Assembly (NCBI GenBank): GCA_002189105.1
Contig: NIOB01000001.1
Location: 1,488,001-1,552,000 of the forward strand
Reading direction: 5' to 3'
From: Saccharibacillus soli
GTDB lineage: Bacteria > Bacillota > Bacilli > Paenibacillales > Paenibacillaceae
DNA: 64,000 nt
This document shows positions 24,384-33,016 of the stretch, one piece after another; position 1 is the first letter of the stretch, and each line of letters begins with the position of its first letter. The position numbers and the translations under genes are program-made. The notes beneath the pieces are model-generated. The model had not been told where the DNA came from. It saw only the letters and a list, made by a program, of their open reading frames with translations, and made no database searches.

Positions 24384-25538
24384 TTACCAAGAAACTGTAA
24401 TGATCGAAGTCTGAAAGCCCATCTGACCGTTCTCCCGTTCCGATTTATTCACCATAATCTTTGTGCCGGATTCGCTCCATTTCATGGCGTCACCCGCATC
24501 AGCCAGGTCGGAAGAGATCATAAAGGCCTCTCCTGTGCTGGCGTCGGAGATATACAAGCCGTCCTTGCTGCCATCATCGGCAGAGGTTACCGTATACGCC
24601 AACCGTTTGCCATCGGGTGACCAGCTGGTGCCAAATACTTGTGTGCCGGAAGCCAGAGTCTTCTTCTCATTGCCTGCAAGATCCGTCAGCATCAGTTCCA
24701 TCTCGGTCTGCCCGGTTCGTTTGACCAGCGCCAACTGGCTGCCGTCGGGCGATGGAATCACCCACTGGATGCCGCTGCTGAATCGGTCAAGCTTTTTCGT
24801 GGACGTATGATAGGCAAACAGCTCCTGTTCGTTCAGCCCCGTGTAATACACGATGTCCCCTGCGGTCTGGATGCCGTTGGCGCGCTGTCCCGCATCTTGG
24901 GTCAGATCCAGCAGCTGCGTCTCCGTTCCTTGCAGATCCGCCTGGAACAATCCACCTTCAATATTCCCGTAGATAAAATGTTCATTGTCCAGCCAGGCGC
25001 CGTCAATCAGGATTTCCCGGCCTTTGGCGATCTCGACCGACTTGCCCGTCTCCAGATCCATGATGTAGCCAACACCCGTCATTTCAAATAACTTCTGATA
25101 AAATACATGCTTCTTATCCGGTGAGAGCTTGGCTCCCCCCCAATTCTCTTCGTTGGCGATGATCGCCTTCTCTTTGCCACCTGCAAGCTTATGAGCATAT
25201 AGACCGTGCGGGATGATCTGTCCATCACCAAAAGCCTGCGGATCACCGGAATCATTCTGACGATCGACCAGAATTTCGTCTTCACTCAGCCAATCCTGAC
25301 CGCGTACCCCATTCACTTTCTGAATATCTTCCAGTTTCAGATCGGCGTAGACCGACTGATTGGTATTTTCGGTTACGGTAATGTCGGGTACGTCATTCGG
25401 CCTGCCGCCCTGAGTCTCTTGAACCTCACTCTTCGAAACCACTACAGGTTCCGAAGAAGATGGTGAGCCGCAGCCGGCCAGGAGCAGTAGAGCCGAGATA
25501 GCCGCCGAGACGGCTTTGATGCGTGGATGAATAGTCAT
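24384..25538 (-). CDS. TolB-like beta-propeller lipoprotein
   Basis: The protein of about 384 residues starts with a lipoprotein signal (VSAAISALLLLAGC). The rest shows WD40/TolB-like repeats, for example WGGAKLSPDKKHVFYQKL, WVIPSPDGSQLALVKR and FGTSWSPDGKRLAYTV, each with the SPDGxxLAY pattern. It is thus a lipid-anchored extracytoplasmic propeller with unknown ligand. ATG 25538 has GGAAGGA seven bases upstream and is preferred to 25595. It lies 126 bp downstream of a two-component system on the same strand and may be its target or accessory. Confidence 0.85.
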   Translation of the reverse strand: MTIHPRIKAVSAAISALLLLAGCGSPSSSEPVVVSKSEVQETQGGRPNDVPDITVTENTNQSVYADLKLEDIQKVNGVRGQDWLSEDEILVDRQNDSGDPQAFGDGQIIPHGLYAHKLAGGKEKAIIANEENWGGAKLSPDKKHVFYQKLFEMTGVGYIMDLETGKSVEIAKGREILIDGAWLDNEHFIYGNIEGGLFQADLQGTETQLLDLTQDAGQRANGIQTAGDIVYYTGLNEQELFAYHTSTKKLDRFSSGIQWVIPSPDGSQLALVKRTGQTEMELMLTDLAGNEKKTLASGTQVFGTSWSPDGKRLAYTVTSADDGSKDGLYISDASTGEAFMISSDLADAGDAMKWSESGTKIMVNKSERENGQMGFQTSIITVSW

Positions 25539-25664
25539 CGGTCGTTCCTTCCCCCTCGCTTTGGATAGACCCAGTGTACCGGACAAATACTTCAAAAATG
25601 TTTCGGCGGCGTAAACAATTCATTCGATCCCGCTGCGTTTCGTGTTCTTTTCATATAGACACCT

Positions 25665-27191
25665 TCACATCAAGGCTCCCTTAGGAACAAGCGGGAAAGT
25701 CAGTTCAAAGACCGTGCCCGACTCGTCCGAAGACACCAGCTCAATCGTCCCTCCCTGAGCTTCCGTCAGCCGCTTCACCAGTGCAAGTCCCAGACCACTG
25801 CCGCCGGATTGCCGCGCCCGATCCCGGTTAACCGTGAAGAACGGCTCGAAGATCCGCTCCCGCAGCTCTGCAGGAATGAACGGTCCCGTATTGCATACTC
25901 TGACCACCAGACGATCCTGATGCTGTTCAGACAGAGCCGATTCCAGCCAACTGCTCACCGTTACCGTACCGCCTGCAACATTGTATTTGATCGCATTGTC
26001 CAGTAGATTCACAAAAATGTGCATGAAGCTTTCCCGGTCAAACCAAATGAGCGAACGAGCTTTCTGGGTGGGCGTTTCCAGCCGCAGTGTCAGACCAAAA
26101 CGTTCTGCCTTACCGCGCATCCGGCCCACAATGTCGGCCAGCGTCTCCTGTGCATCCAGTTCGCCCGCTTGCAGTTCAAAGTCATACTTCTCCAGTTCCG
26201 CCAGCCGCAGCACCTTCTCGACCATCTCATACAGCCGCTCCGCTTCCTTGCCGATATTCATCCGTGCTTCTTCCAGCAGATTCGGATCGTCGCCGTACAT
26301 CTCCAGCAGTTCCACATAGGCCTTGATTGAGGTCAGCGGTGTTTTGAACTCATGGCTGATACTGCCGATATATTCCTTCTGCTGCCGCTCCAGCGCCTGC
26401 AATTTCTCTACGGCCAGCTTGAGCTTGCGCTGTTCTTCCTGCATCGCCGAGATATTGCGCTCGATGGCGCCGCTCATCTCGTACAGCCCTTCACCCAACT
26501 GCCCCAGCTCATCCCGACTGCGCTTGAGCGGAGCCGAACGAATAAATTCACCGCGCCGAATGGCATCCGCTGCTTTTTTCAGCCGAATGATTCCTCCTGC
26601 GAAGCGGTTGAAGAACAGATACCCCAGCACGAAGCTCAGCCCTACTACGCCAAGTCCAATGGTCACGAACAGATCCCGAATATCCGCGTATGCCGCCTGA
26701 TAACTGCCAATCGGATAACGGAAGCGGATCACGCCCAGCTGCCCTTTTGGGCCTTCCAAAGGAGCAAAATACTCCAAAAAACTGCCCTGTTCCCAATAAG
26801 CAACCTGTCCATCGATCGCATAACGAAAGGCCGAAGCCCCCGAAGCATCGCCATCCAGCGGCCCGATCTCACCGGGCAGCGATGTTCCGATTCGTCCCCC
26901 TTTGGCATCATATAAAGTCACGGGCATTCCAGTCAGATCCGATAGCTCATCCGACAGCCGAACCCCCTCCTGCTTGAGAAAAGTCGGCGGTTCCAGCCTC
27001 GGGTCCTGCGAATAATACTCCTGCCGTACCCGCAGATTGGCAAGCTGCGTCTGCCTCGCCATCGTCGCTTCGATCTGCTGCTTCTGACTCTGCTCCATCC
27101 CTCGCAGTACCAGCGCACTTAGCACGCCAACCGTCAGAATCAGGAGCACGGCCAGGAACAGCGTAAACTTCAGCTTGATGCTGATTCTCAT
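25665..27191 (-). CDS. Sensor histidine kinase
   Basis: The 508-residue kinase has transmembrane helices at about 9-29 and 173-194 flanking an extracytoplasmic sensor, then a HAMP region, a HisKA dimerisation helix with SISHEFKTPLTSIKAY (phospho-histidine 280), and an HATPase domain with N-box VNLLDNAIKY and G-box GGSGLGLALVKR. Its ATG overlaps the response-regulator stop (ATGA), so the pair is co-translated. The signal is unknown. Its position before a TolB-like lipoprotein gene suggests an envelope role, which is inference. Confidence 0.93.
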   Translation of the reverse strand: MRISIKLKFTLFLAVLLILTVGVLSALVLRGMEQSQKQQIEATMARQTQLANLRVRQEYYSQDPRLEPPTFLKQEGVRLSDELSDLTGMPVTLYDAKGGRIGTSLPGEIGPLDGDASGASAFRYAIDGQVAYWEQGSFLEYFAPLEGPKGQLGVIRFRYPIGSYQAAYADIRDLFVTIGLGVVGLSFVLGYLFFNRFAGGIIRLKKAADAIRRGEFIRSAPLKRSRDELGQLGEGLYEMSGAIERNISAMQEEQRKLKLAVEKLQALERQQKEYIGSISHEFKTPLTSIKAYVELLEMYGDDPNLLEEARMNIGKEAERLYEMVEKVLRLAELEKYDFELQAGELDAQETLADIVGRMRGKAERFGLTLRLETPTQKARSLIWFDRESFMHIFVNLLDNAIKYNVAGGTVTVSSWLESALSEQHQDRLVVRVCNTGPFIPAELRERIFEPFFTVNRDRARQSGGSGLGLALVKRLTEAQGGTIELVSSDESGTVFELTFPLVPKGALM

Positions 27192-27916
27192 GACGGCAGA
27201 GCCGCCTTATAACCAACGCCATATACTGTTTGCAGCATGCCTTGATGATTCTCGCCCAGCTTCTTGCGCAGACGCTGCACATGGATGTCTACCGTACGGG
27301 TTCCTCCCGCGTAGTCCATACTCCACACCCGATCCAGCAGATCATCCCGCGTGAAGACCCGGGAGGGACGGGAGACGAGCAGCGTCAGCAGATCGAATTC
27401 CTTGGGCGTTAGTTCCAGTTCCTGTCCATCCAGCTCCGCCGAACGGTGGGAGATCCGAATCCGCAGCGGGCCCAGTTCCACCAGATCACCGGCTTCCACC
27501 TCATCTGAAGGCGATTCACTGGATTCGTTAATCCCTGATGACGTGCCATTTTTCTCCAGACGCCGCATGAGTGCTTTGACCCGGGCCAGCACCTCACGAA
27601 TCTCAAAGGGTTTGGTCATATAATCGTCCGCCCCAAGCTCCAGTCCAACGATCTTGTCGATCATGTCATTCTTGACCGTGAGCAAAATAATCCCGATCCC
27701 ACTGCGATTCTCCAGACGCCGGCAGACTTCATACCCGTCCATTTTGGGCATCATAACATCCAGCACGAGTACCGAAGGACCAAAACTTTCGACCTTCTCC
27801 AGCGCCTCTTCGCCGTCGGCTGCCGTCTCAATCTCATAGTCTTCCCGCTTGAGCGCATAGGCGATCGCACTACGGATTCCCGGTTCATCGTCTACTACCA
27901 ATACTTTTTTGCTCAT
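27188..27916 (-). CDS. OmpR-family response regulator
   Basis: The 242-residue regulator has a receiver domain with acidic pocket VVDDEPG and phospho-acceptor aspartate 53 in VLVLDVMMPKMDG, and lysine in DDYMTKPFE. The C-terminal winged helix ends with TRTVDIHVQRLRKKLGE and TVYGVGYK. A Ser/Glu-rich linker (SSGINESSESPSDEVE) separates the domains. ATG 27916 follows AGGAGG at eight bases and is preferred to 27952. It works with the kinase encoded immediately downstream. Confidence 0.94.
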   Translation of the reverse strand: MSKKVLVVDDEPGIRSAIAYALKREDYEIETAADGEEALEKVESFGPSVLVLDVMMPKMDGYEVCRRLENRSGIGIILLTVKNDMIDKIVGLELGADDYMTKPFEIREVLARVKALMRRLEKNGTSSGINESSESPSDEVEAGDLVELGPLRIRISHRSAELDGQELELTPKEFDLLTLLVSRPSRVFTRDDLLDRVWSMDYAGGTRTVDIHVQRLRKKLGENHQGMLQTVYGVGYKAALPS

Positions 27917-28101
27917 CACTAACTCCTCCTGTCCGCGTGCTTCTCTCTTCATTAAACCTGATTTCTACCCAAACGCCAAAGTCTCTTCCCGGAAAAAGTC
28001 GGCCGCGCCCCGACCGCGCAGCCTCGCAGCCGACTCCAAAGGCACGGCAAACAGCCGCAGCAGGTCAAGCTTCCTGCTGCGGCTGCGCAATCGAGTCCAT
28101 A

Positions 28102-29730
28102 CTACCCTTCCGCTACGACCTGGTCCTTGCCTGACCGCTTCGCCATATACAAGCGGCGGTCGGCCACCGCCAATAGATCCGTGCGGCTGGTCTCGCCGCC
28201 GTACACCGTATGTACGCCGATGCTGGCCGTCACGGGGATCTTGCCCGTGATCGGGCTCCAATCCGCGCCGCGAATCGCGCGGCACATCCGATTCGCCAGC
28301 TCGAAGCCCTGCTTCGCATCGGTGCGCGGGAACATGGCGACAAATTCCTCGCCGCCCATCCGCGCGACCGAAGCCTTCTCTGCGGCGGCGACCGACAGAA
28401 TCTTCGCCACGTTAATCAAGACCGTGTCCCCGACAAAGTGCGACAGCGTATCGTTGATCCGCTTGAAGAAGTCCAGATCGATGATGGCGACCGTCAGCGG
28501 ATCGCCCGTTTCTCTCGACTGCTCCAGCAGCTCGTCGAGATGCTCGTCGATAAAACGCCGGTTGCGCAGCCCGGTTAACGGATCGCGCAGGGCCATCTCG
28601 CGGAAATGCTCGCTGCTCTTTCGGGCTTCCTCGGCCTCGAACACGGCCTGGAAGATTCGCGCCTTGGCTTCGCGTTCCGCCGAGCGCAGTGCTTCCGACT
28701 CGTCGTGGAACACGCGGTGTTCCTCGTACGCCTCCTTGTAACGTCCCGCGGCCGCGTAGACCTCGGCCTGGCGCAGCCGCACGCGAACGCGCAGACCCGA
28801 CAATCCGTGGTCGTCACACAGATGCCGGGCTTCGTCCAGCGTCGCCTGCGCTTCGGGAAGCTTGCCCTGCATGAGCTGTGCCTGTGCAATGGTCAGCATG
28901 CTCTCGGGCAGCGAAGCCAGTTCACTGAGCCGACGCTGAGAGGGGTCGGAGATCACGGGAAGCAGTGTCTTCTCGGCAGCTTCGGGATGACCGAGCAGAA
29001 TTTCCCCTTTGGCGATCGTATCGAGCAGCAGCACATCCAGACGCAGATTATGCCGTGCAGACAATTCGCGGATTTGGGCAATCAGCTGGGCGGCTTTCTC
29101 CAGATCGCCAAGATCATAGTACGTGAACGCCATATTGTTGAGCGCATACAAAGCAAATTGAACGTCGCCCGTAGCATCGGCAATCGCCAGTACCTCATCA
29201 AAGCGCTGCTTCGCATCATCATAGGCACCTGCCTCATCCAGCGCCAGCGCCAGAATCATCAGATGATCCGCACGAGTCGCAGGCGCTACGCCGCTCGGCA
29301 GATGCTTTAGCGCACGAAGCGCATGTTCCAGTGCGCTGTCATGATCGCCGACCCGGCGGAAGAAGCTGCATAACAAGCGATGGCTCCGTGCCAGAATATG
29401 ATCGTGACCATGCTCCGCTGCCCAGGCGTTAATCTCCCGAATCAGGCGTCCGCTCTCCGCAACCTTACCCTGGCGGCACATGACGTCGGCATGGATCAGC
29501 CGGGTACGCTGAATCAAAGCTTCTCTCCCCAGCCGCTCGGCGGCACTTAGTGCCTGCTGGACAGGCGCAATCGCCGCATTGAGATCCCGATAGGGCTGAA
29601 TCTCCAACTTATCAAGCAAACGCTCAAATTCCTCATACGCACAGCCTCCCGGCTCCGCCATGCGGTCTAGCAGTTCAAGGTCCAGTTGTTGGATCGGCGC
29701 CGTTTTTTTATCTGAATAATGATCCGGCAA
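28102..29730 (-). CDS. Diguanylate cyclase with N-terminal TPR-like helical domain
   Basis: The cytosolic protein (about 542 residues) has an N-terminal array of helix pairs resembling tetratricopeptide repeats (for example FALYALNNMAFTYYDLGDLE) up to about residue 370. A GGDEF domain follows: DPLTGLRNRRFIDEHL, the metal site IIDLDFFKRIND, and an active-site variant GGEEF at about 459-463. The residues before GGEEF lack an RxxD inhibitory site. It should make cyclic di-GMP. I use TTG 29730, with GGGAGGAG seven bases upstream, rather than ATG 29769. Confidence 0.88.
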   Translation of the reverse strand: MPDHYSDKKTAPIQQLDLELLDRMAEPGGCAYEEFERLLDKLEIQPYRDLNAAIAPVQQALSAAERLGREALIQRTRLIHADVMCRQGKVAESGRLIREINAWAAEHGHDHILARSHRLLCSFFRRVGDHDSALEHALRALKHLPSGVAPATRADHLMILALALDEAGAYDDAKQRFDEVLAIADATGDVQFALYALNNMAFTYYDLGDLEKAAQLIAQIRELSARHNLRLDVLLLDTIAKGEILLGHPEAAEKTLLPVISDPSQRRLSELASLPESMLTIAQAQLMQGKLPEAQATLDEARHLCDDHGLSGLRVRVRLRQAEVYAAAGRYKEAYEEHRVFHDESEALRSAEREAKARIFQAVFEAEEARKSSEHFREMALRDPLTGLRNRRFIDEHLDELLEQSRETGDPLTVAIIDLDFFKRINDTLSHFVGDTVLINVAKILSVAAAEKASVARMGGEEFVAMFPRTDAKQGFELANRMCRAIRGADWSPITGKIPVTASIGVHTVYGGETSRTDLLAVADRRLYMAKRSGKDQVVAEG

Positions 29731-29874
29731 GGTGTCTCCTCCCCCATGCAGCCGCAGTTTGCATTTCAATCGACCCCAATTAAGTCGCTATGCAATGAAT
29801 ACCAAGTAATCCTATACTAAGGTCACTCGGCTGTAAAATCAATCTCTCTCCCCAATTCCGCCTATAAAATATAG

Positions 29875-29911
29875 GAAAAAAGACCGATTGGAAGAGATCC
29901 CCCCGGTCTTT
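29875..29911 (-). terminator. Rho-independent terminator
   Basis: AAGACCG and CGGTCTT form the stem and TTTTTT follows on the minus strand. It ends the alarmone-synthetase gene, 11 bp after its stop. Confidence 0.8.
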
Positions 29912-29921
29912 TCAATCCTCG

Positions 29922-30686
29922 CTAATGTTGTCCCAAAATATCGAGCAGTGTTCCGGGAAGCCGGAACTGCTGACCATTGATGTGGATCGTCTTGAGCAGC
30001 TCTCGCTCCTCCGCATCATGCGCGTCCTTGATCGCCTGAACTTCGTGCTGTAATCGCTCCATTTGCAGATCAAGAGAGCTAGCAGAATCCGCGGCCGATT
30101 TCAGTTCAGCCAGCAGTTCCTCCGGAACGTCCTGGTTGTACTTATAGAAGATCTTATGTTCCAGGCTGGCCCAAAAATCCATCGCAATCGTACGGATCTG
30201 AAGTTCAACGCAGACATGCTCAGTCCGATCGGACAGGAACACGGGAACTTCAATCAGCAGATGCAGGCTGCGATAACCGTTGGACTTGGGATTGGCAATA
30301 TAATCTTTGATCTCCAGCACTTTCAGGTCATCCTGCTGTTGAAGCATCTCGCTCACCTTATAGATGTCCGAGATAAATGAGCAGGTAATGCGCAGGCCGG
30401 CAATGTCGCGGATATGCTCCTTGATCGATTCGAGTGAAATATCATGGTTTTTGCGAATCAGTTTGTTAACGATGCTTTCCGGTGATTTCAACCGCGACTT
30501 CGTATGCTCGATTGGACTATAATCGTGCAGCGTCTGAAACTCCTGCTTCAGAATATCGATCTTGGTCTCCATCTCATCGAGGGCAAACTTATAGGTCATC
30601 ATAAAGCGGGTTACTTCGTCACGAAACGACTTCAACTGCTCCATCGGAACCCGATTATTCGTCAGATCCAAAGTATTATTTTCCAT
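29922..30686 (-). CDS. Small alarmone synthetase (RelP/YwaC-like GTP pyrophosphokinase)
   Basis: The 254-residue protein is a stand-alone RelA/SpoT synthetase domain without a hydrolase or regulatory region. Key stretches are IEHTKSRLKSPESIVNKL, DIAGLRITCSFISDIYKV, NPKSNGYRSLHLLIEVP and ELQIRTIAMDFWASLEHKI. These closely resemble B. subtilis YwaC (SasA/RelP), more than YjbM. It transfers pyrophosphate from ATP to GTP/GDP to make (p)ppGpp and is usually induced by cell-wall stress. The ATG at 30686 is preferred to the adjacent TTG. Confidence 0.9.
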   Translation of the reverse strand: MENNTLDLTNNRVPMEQLKSFRDEVTRFMMTYKFALDEMETKIDILKQEFQTLHDYSPIEHTKSRLKSPESIVNKLIRKNHDISLESIKEHIRDIAGLRITCSFISDIYKVSEMLQQQDDLKVLEIKDYIANPKSNGYRSLHLLIEVPVFLSDRTEHVCVELQIRTIAMDFWASLEHKIFYKYNQDVPEELLAELKSAADSASSLDLQMERLQHEVQAIKDAHDAEERELLKTIHINGQQFRLPGTLLDILGQH

Positions 30687-30835
30687 CAAATTCGTTCTCG
30701 TTCCTCTCTACAGGGGGGCACCCGAACTCGGCGTCCGACCGTCTTGTTGAATGGTACGCCTACTGACAATATCGGTCACTTTAAGTATAGTGCTTACCCC
30801 GGTGTTTTACAAATAGGAAAGAACTGCTAATTATG

Positions 30836-30877
30836 AATAGAAAAAGCTCCAAAACGCCGAAGAGACGCTCTGGAGCT
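30836..30877 (-). terminator. Rho-independent terminator
   Basis: AGCTCCA and TGGAGCT form the outer stem, with further pairing inside, and the minus strand continues TTTTTC. It ends the GntR/ABC operon. Confidence 0.8.
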
Positions 30878-30918
30878 TCCTGATTGCACGAACCAAGCCG
30901 AACCATAACATGCCGCCC

Positions 30919-31560
30919 TTACTGAATCTCCTGCCGCTGATATAATTGAAAAGAGGCGAACATCGATACGACCAACAGTACGATTACGCCAGCTGCGCTT
31001 CCCGCGATCAGGGCGGTATCTGGGGCAAAATCACCGTTCGTCCACCGCTGCAAATCCGGCGACTCTTTTACCCATGTGCCGATCGCCCCACTGCCAGTCG
31101 CAACGATCATAATAAAGACCAATCGCACAATCTGCATCCCTTTGGGTCCCAGCCAGAAATAGAGGGGCAGATACAAGGAAGCAAGGGCCACATTTATCAT
31201 GATGACGGCTGCTCCTTCCAGCCGTCCAAACGTTATCGAAGCCGGAGCAATCAGGTTGGCCATCATTTGCAGGACGAACGCACACAAGATGCCCAACAGC
31301 GTAAAGGGAATCAAGCTCGCATATTTGGACAGTACAATCTGGGCACGCGTCACGGGCAGGCTCGCCGTAAGACGCGGGGTGCCGTTTTGCCTGTCAAAGG
31401 TACATGAAGCAATCAGCATAAAGATCGAAGGAAGCGTCACATAGACCAGTAGACTGCCCGCCTGCACCCAGGTCATGAAGATCATCACCGGAATCAAGAT
31501 CAGCAGGTAGCGGTAGGACAAGATGAAGTCTTTCCGTACCAGCTGTGCCACACTATACAT
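30919..31560 (-). CDS. ABC-2 type transporter permease
   Basis: The 213-residue membrane protein has about six hydrophobic helices, for example YLLILIPVMIFMTWVQ and AGVIVLLVVSMFASFQLY, and the conserved-looking CTFDRQNGTPRLTASLPVTRAQIVLSKY after the second helix. This is the small ABC-2 permease type found in YtrBC-like and bacitracin-type exporters. The start overlaps the ATPase stop by eight bases. Together they form an exporter of unknown substrate controlled by the GntR protein. Confidence 0.87.
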   Translation of the reverse strand: MYSVAQLVRKDFILSYRYLLILIPVMIFMTWVQAGSLLVYVTLPSIFMLIASCTFDRQNGTPRLTASLPVTRAQIVLSKYASLIPFTLLGILCAFVLQMMANLIAPASITFGRLEGAAVIMINVALASLYLPLYFWLGPKGMQIVRLVFIMIVATGSGAIGTWVKESPDLQRWTNGDFAPDTALIAGSAAGVIVLLVVSMFASFQLYQRQEIQ

Positions 31561-32425
31561 ACGTCTGCTCCCCTTTGCCTTTTGCCGTATAATACACGAT
31601 CTCTTCCAAAGTAGGCTGTTCGATCAGGGCCAGTCCACCAAATAAGTGCTGGGCGGAGTCACGGCTGGCCATTAACCCTTCAAAGCCCAGATCGGTTTCC
31701 CTCAGTCCAATAAACAGAGGCCGCACATCAGCATCCAGCAGCTCTTTGCCGCCCTTGACCAGGGCATGCCGTTCGATTACGGTATCCTTCGTTTCCTCAA
31801 AGATCAGCCTGCCTTTATTCACGAACACAATATAATCAGCGATGCGATCCAGATCATTGGTGATATGACTGGAGAAGAGGATGGAACGGTTCTCGTCCTG
31901 AATCTGTTCAGCCAGCAGGTCCAATAATTCGCGCCGAAATACCGGGTCAAGCCCTGCCGTCGGCTCATCCATAATCAGCAGTTCAGCCGAATGAGACAGA
32001 GCCACGGCCAACGAAAATTTCATCTTCATCCCTTTGGACAGCTCTTTCACCTTCTTGTTCTCCGGAAGTTCAAACCGATCCAGATAACGATGGAAGACCT
32101 CTGCGTCCCACCTGCTGTAAAAGGGAGCCAGAATATTTTTCATGCGTTTGAGCGTCAAATGTTCATAAAAATAACTCTCATCCGATACATAACCAATCTT
32201 CTCTCGCAGTCTGGCGGCATCCCCGTCCAGCTTCTGGCCAAACAGCTTCACCTGCCCCTGATCGGGGCGCACCATCTGCATCATCATGCGAATCAGGGTG
32301 CTCTTGCCTGAACCGTTTGGACCGATCAGACCCGTGATAAATCCTTTGCGCACATCGAACGTTACGTCGCTCAACTCAAAGCCCTTGTATCGTTTGCCAA
32401 CCCCCTCCATGCTCACCGTGTTCAT
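31553..32425 (-). CDS. ABC transporter ATP-binding protein (YtrB-like)
   Basis: The 290-residue ATPase has Walker A GPNGSGKST (35-43), signature KELSKGMKMKFSLAVAL, and Walker B ELLIMDEPTAGLDP with the switch histidine in FSSHITND. The C-terminal 80 residues are an extension typical of exporter ATPases. It pairs with the permease downstream (8-base overlap) and starts in an ATGA overlap with the GntR gene. The three-gene layout matches ytrAB-type cell-wall-antibiotic-responsive operons. Confidence 0.92.
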   Translation of the reverse strand: MNTVSMEGVGKRYKGFELSDVTFDVRKGFITGLIGPNGSGKSTLIRMMMQMVRPDQGQVKLFGQKLDGDAARLREKIGYVSDESYFYEHLTLKRMKNILAPFYSRWDAEVFHRYLDRFELPENKKVKELSKGMKMKFSLAVALSHSAELLIMDEPTAGLDPVFRRELLDLLAEQIQDENRSILFSSHITNDLDRIADYIVFVNKGRLIFEETKDTVIERHALVKGGKELLDADVRPLFIGLRETDLGFEGLMASRDSAQHLFGGLALIEQPTLEEIVYYTAKGKGEQTYV

Positions 32426-32802
32426 CCCTGTTCCTCCTCATATACACTTTCGAGCAGAGCGATCAGATCCTGCTTATCCAAACCCAATAGGCGGCTCTCC
32501 ACCACGATCTCGGACAGATTCTCTTCGATGGCTTTCAGACGCTGTTCGCGCAGAAATTCACGATTCACTCCCGACACGAATGAACCTCGTCCCACCATGG
32601 AGTCAATAAGTCCTGCACGTTCCAGCTCCTCGTAAGCCCGCTTGGTGGTAATCACACTAATCTGTAGATCCTTGGCCAACTGACGAATCGAAGGAAGGGA
32701 AGAACCGGCAGGGAGTTCCCCAGTCAGAATCGATTGACGAATCTGTGAAAAAATCTGGGCATAAATTGGTTCGCCGGACGAATTGGAGATGAGAATATCC
32801 AT
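32422..32802 (-). CDS. GntR family transcriptional regulator (YtrA type)
   Basis: The 126-residue protein consists of a winged helix (GEPIYAQIFSQIRQSILTGE, LPSIRQLAKDLQISVITTKR, DSMVGRGSFVSG) and a short C-terminal helical tail, which is the YtrA subgroup of GntR regulators. Such proteins repress their own ABC operon. ATG 32802 is preceded by AGGAGGG and lies 21 bp from a perfect dyad; the longer frame to 32949 has no support. It is the first gene of the GntR-ABC-permease operon. Confidence 0.92.
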   Translation of the reverse strand: MDILISNSSGEPIYAQIFSQIRQSILTGELPAGSSLPSIRQLAKDLQISVITTKRAYEELERAGLIDSMVGRGSFVSGVNREFLREQRLKAIEENLSEIVVESRLLGLDKQDLIALLESVYEEEQG

Positions 32803-32822
32803 CGCGTCCCTCCTGTTCACTT

Positions 32823-32843
32823 TGTATATAGACAACATATACA
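32823..32843. promoter_or_regulatory. Probable GntR (YtrA-type) operator
   Basis: A perfect dyad TGTATAT-N7-ATATACA lies 21-41 bp upstream of the GntR start codon. Its A/T-rich arms and position between promoter and start fit autorepression by the YtrA-type regulator. It probably overlaps the promoter. Confidence 0.7.
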
Positions 32844-32915
32844 TCCGCTTCTTGGACGTCAACCTTTCCCTCCTTTTCACGGCAAGACCTTTGCTTGTCC
32901 AACGTTCGGCTGCAT

Positions 32916-32962
32916 CAAAAAGGGCTGCGTCCCGTCGAAAGATCGACATAAGACGCAGCCCT
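32916..32962 (-). terminator. Rho-independent terminator
   Basis: An 11-bp perfect stem AGGGCTGCGTC/GACGCAGCCCT with a 20-base loop is followed on the minus strand by TTTTTG. It ends the dehydrogenase gene and insulates the GntR operon. Confidence 0.88.
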
Positions 32963-33016
32963 GTATGCTCTTGATGAGATTAAAACGTTAGGTTGGTGGA
33001 ACGATGGATTCGGAAG

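Noticed and set aside
27953-28101. GC-rich segment between the response regulator and the diguanylate cyclase gene
   Set aside because: I looked for a terminator or small RNA but found no clear hairpin with a T-run.
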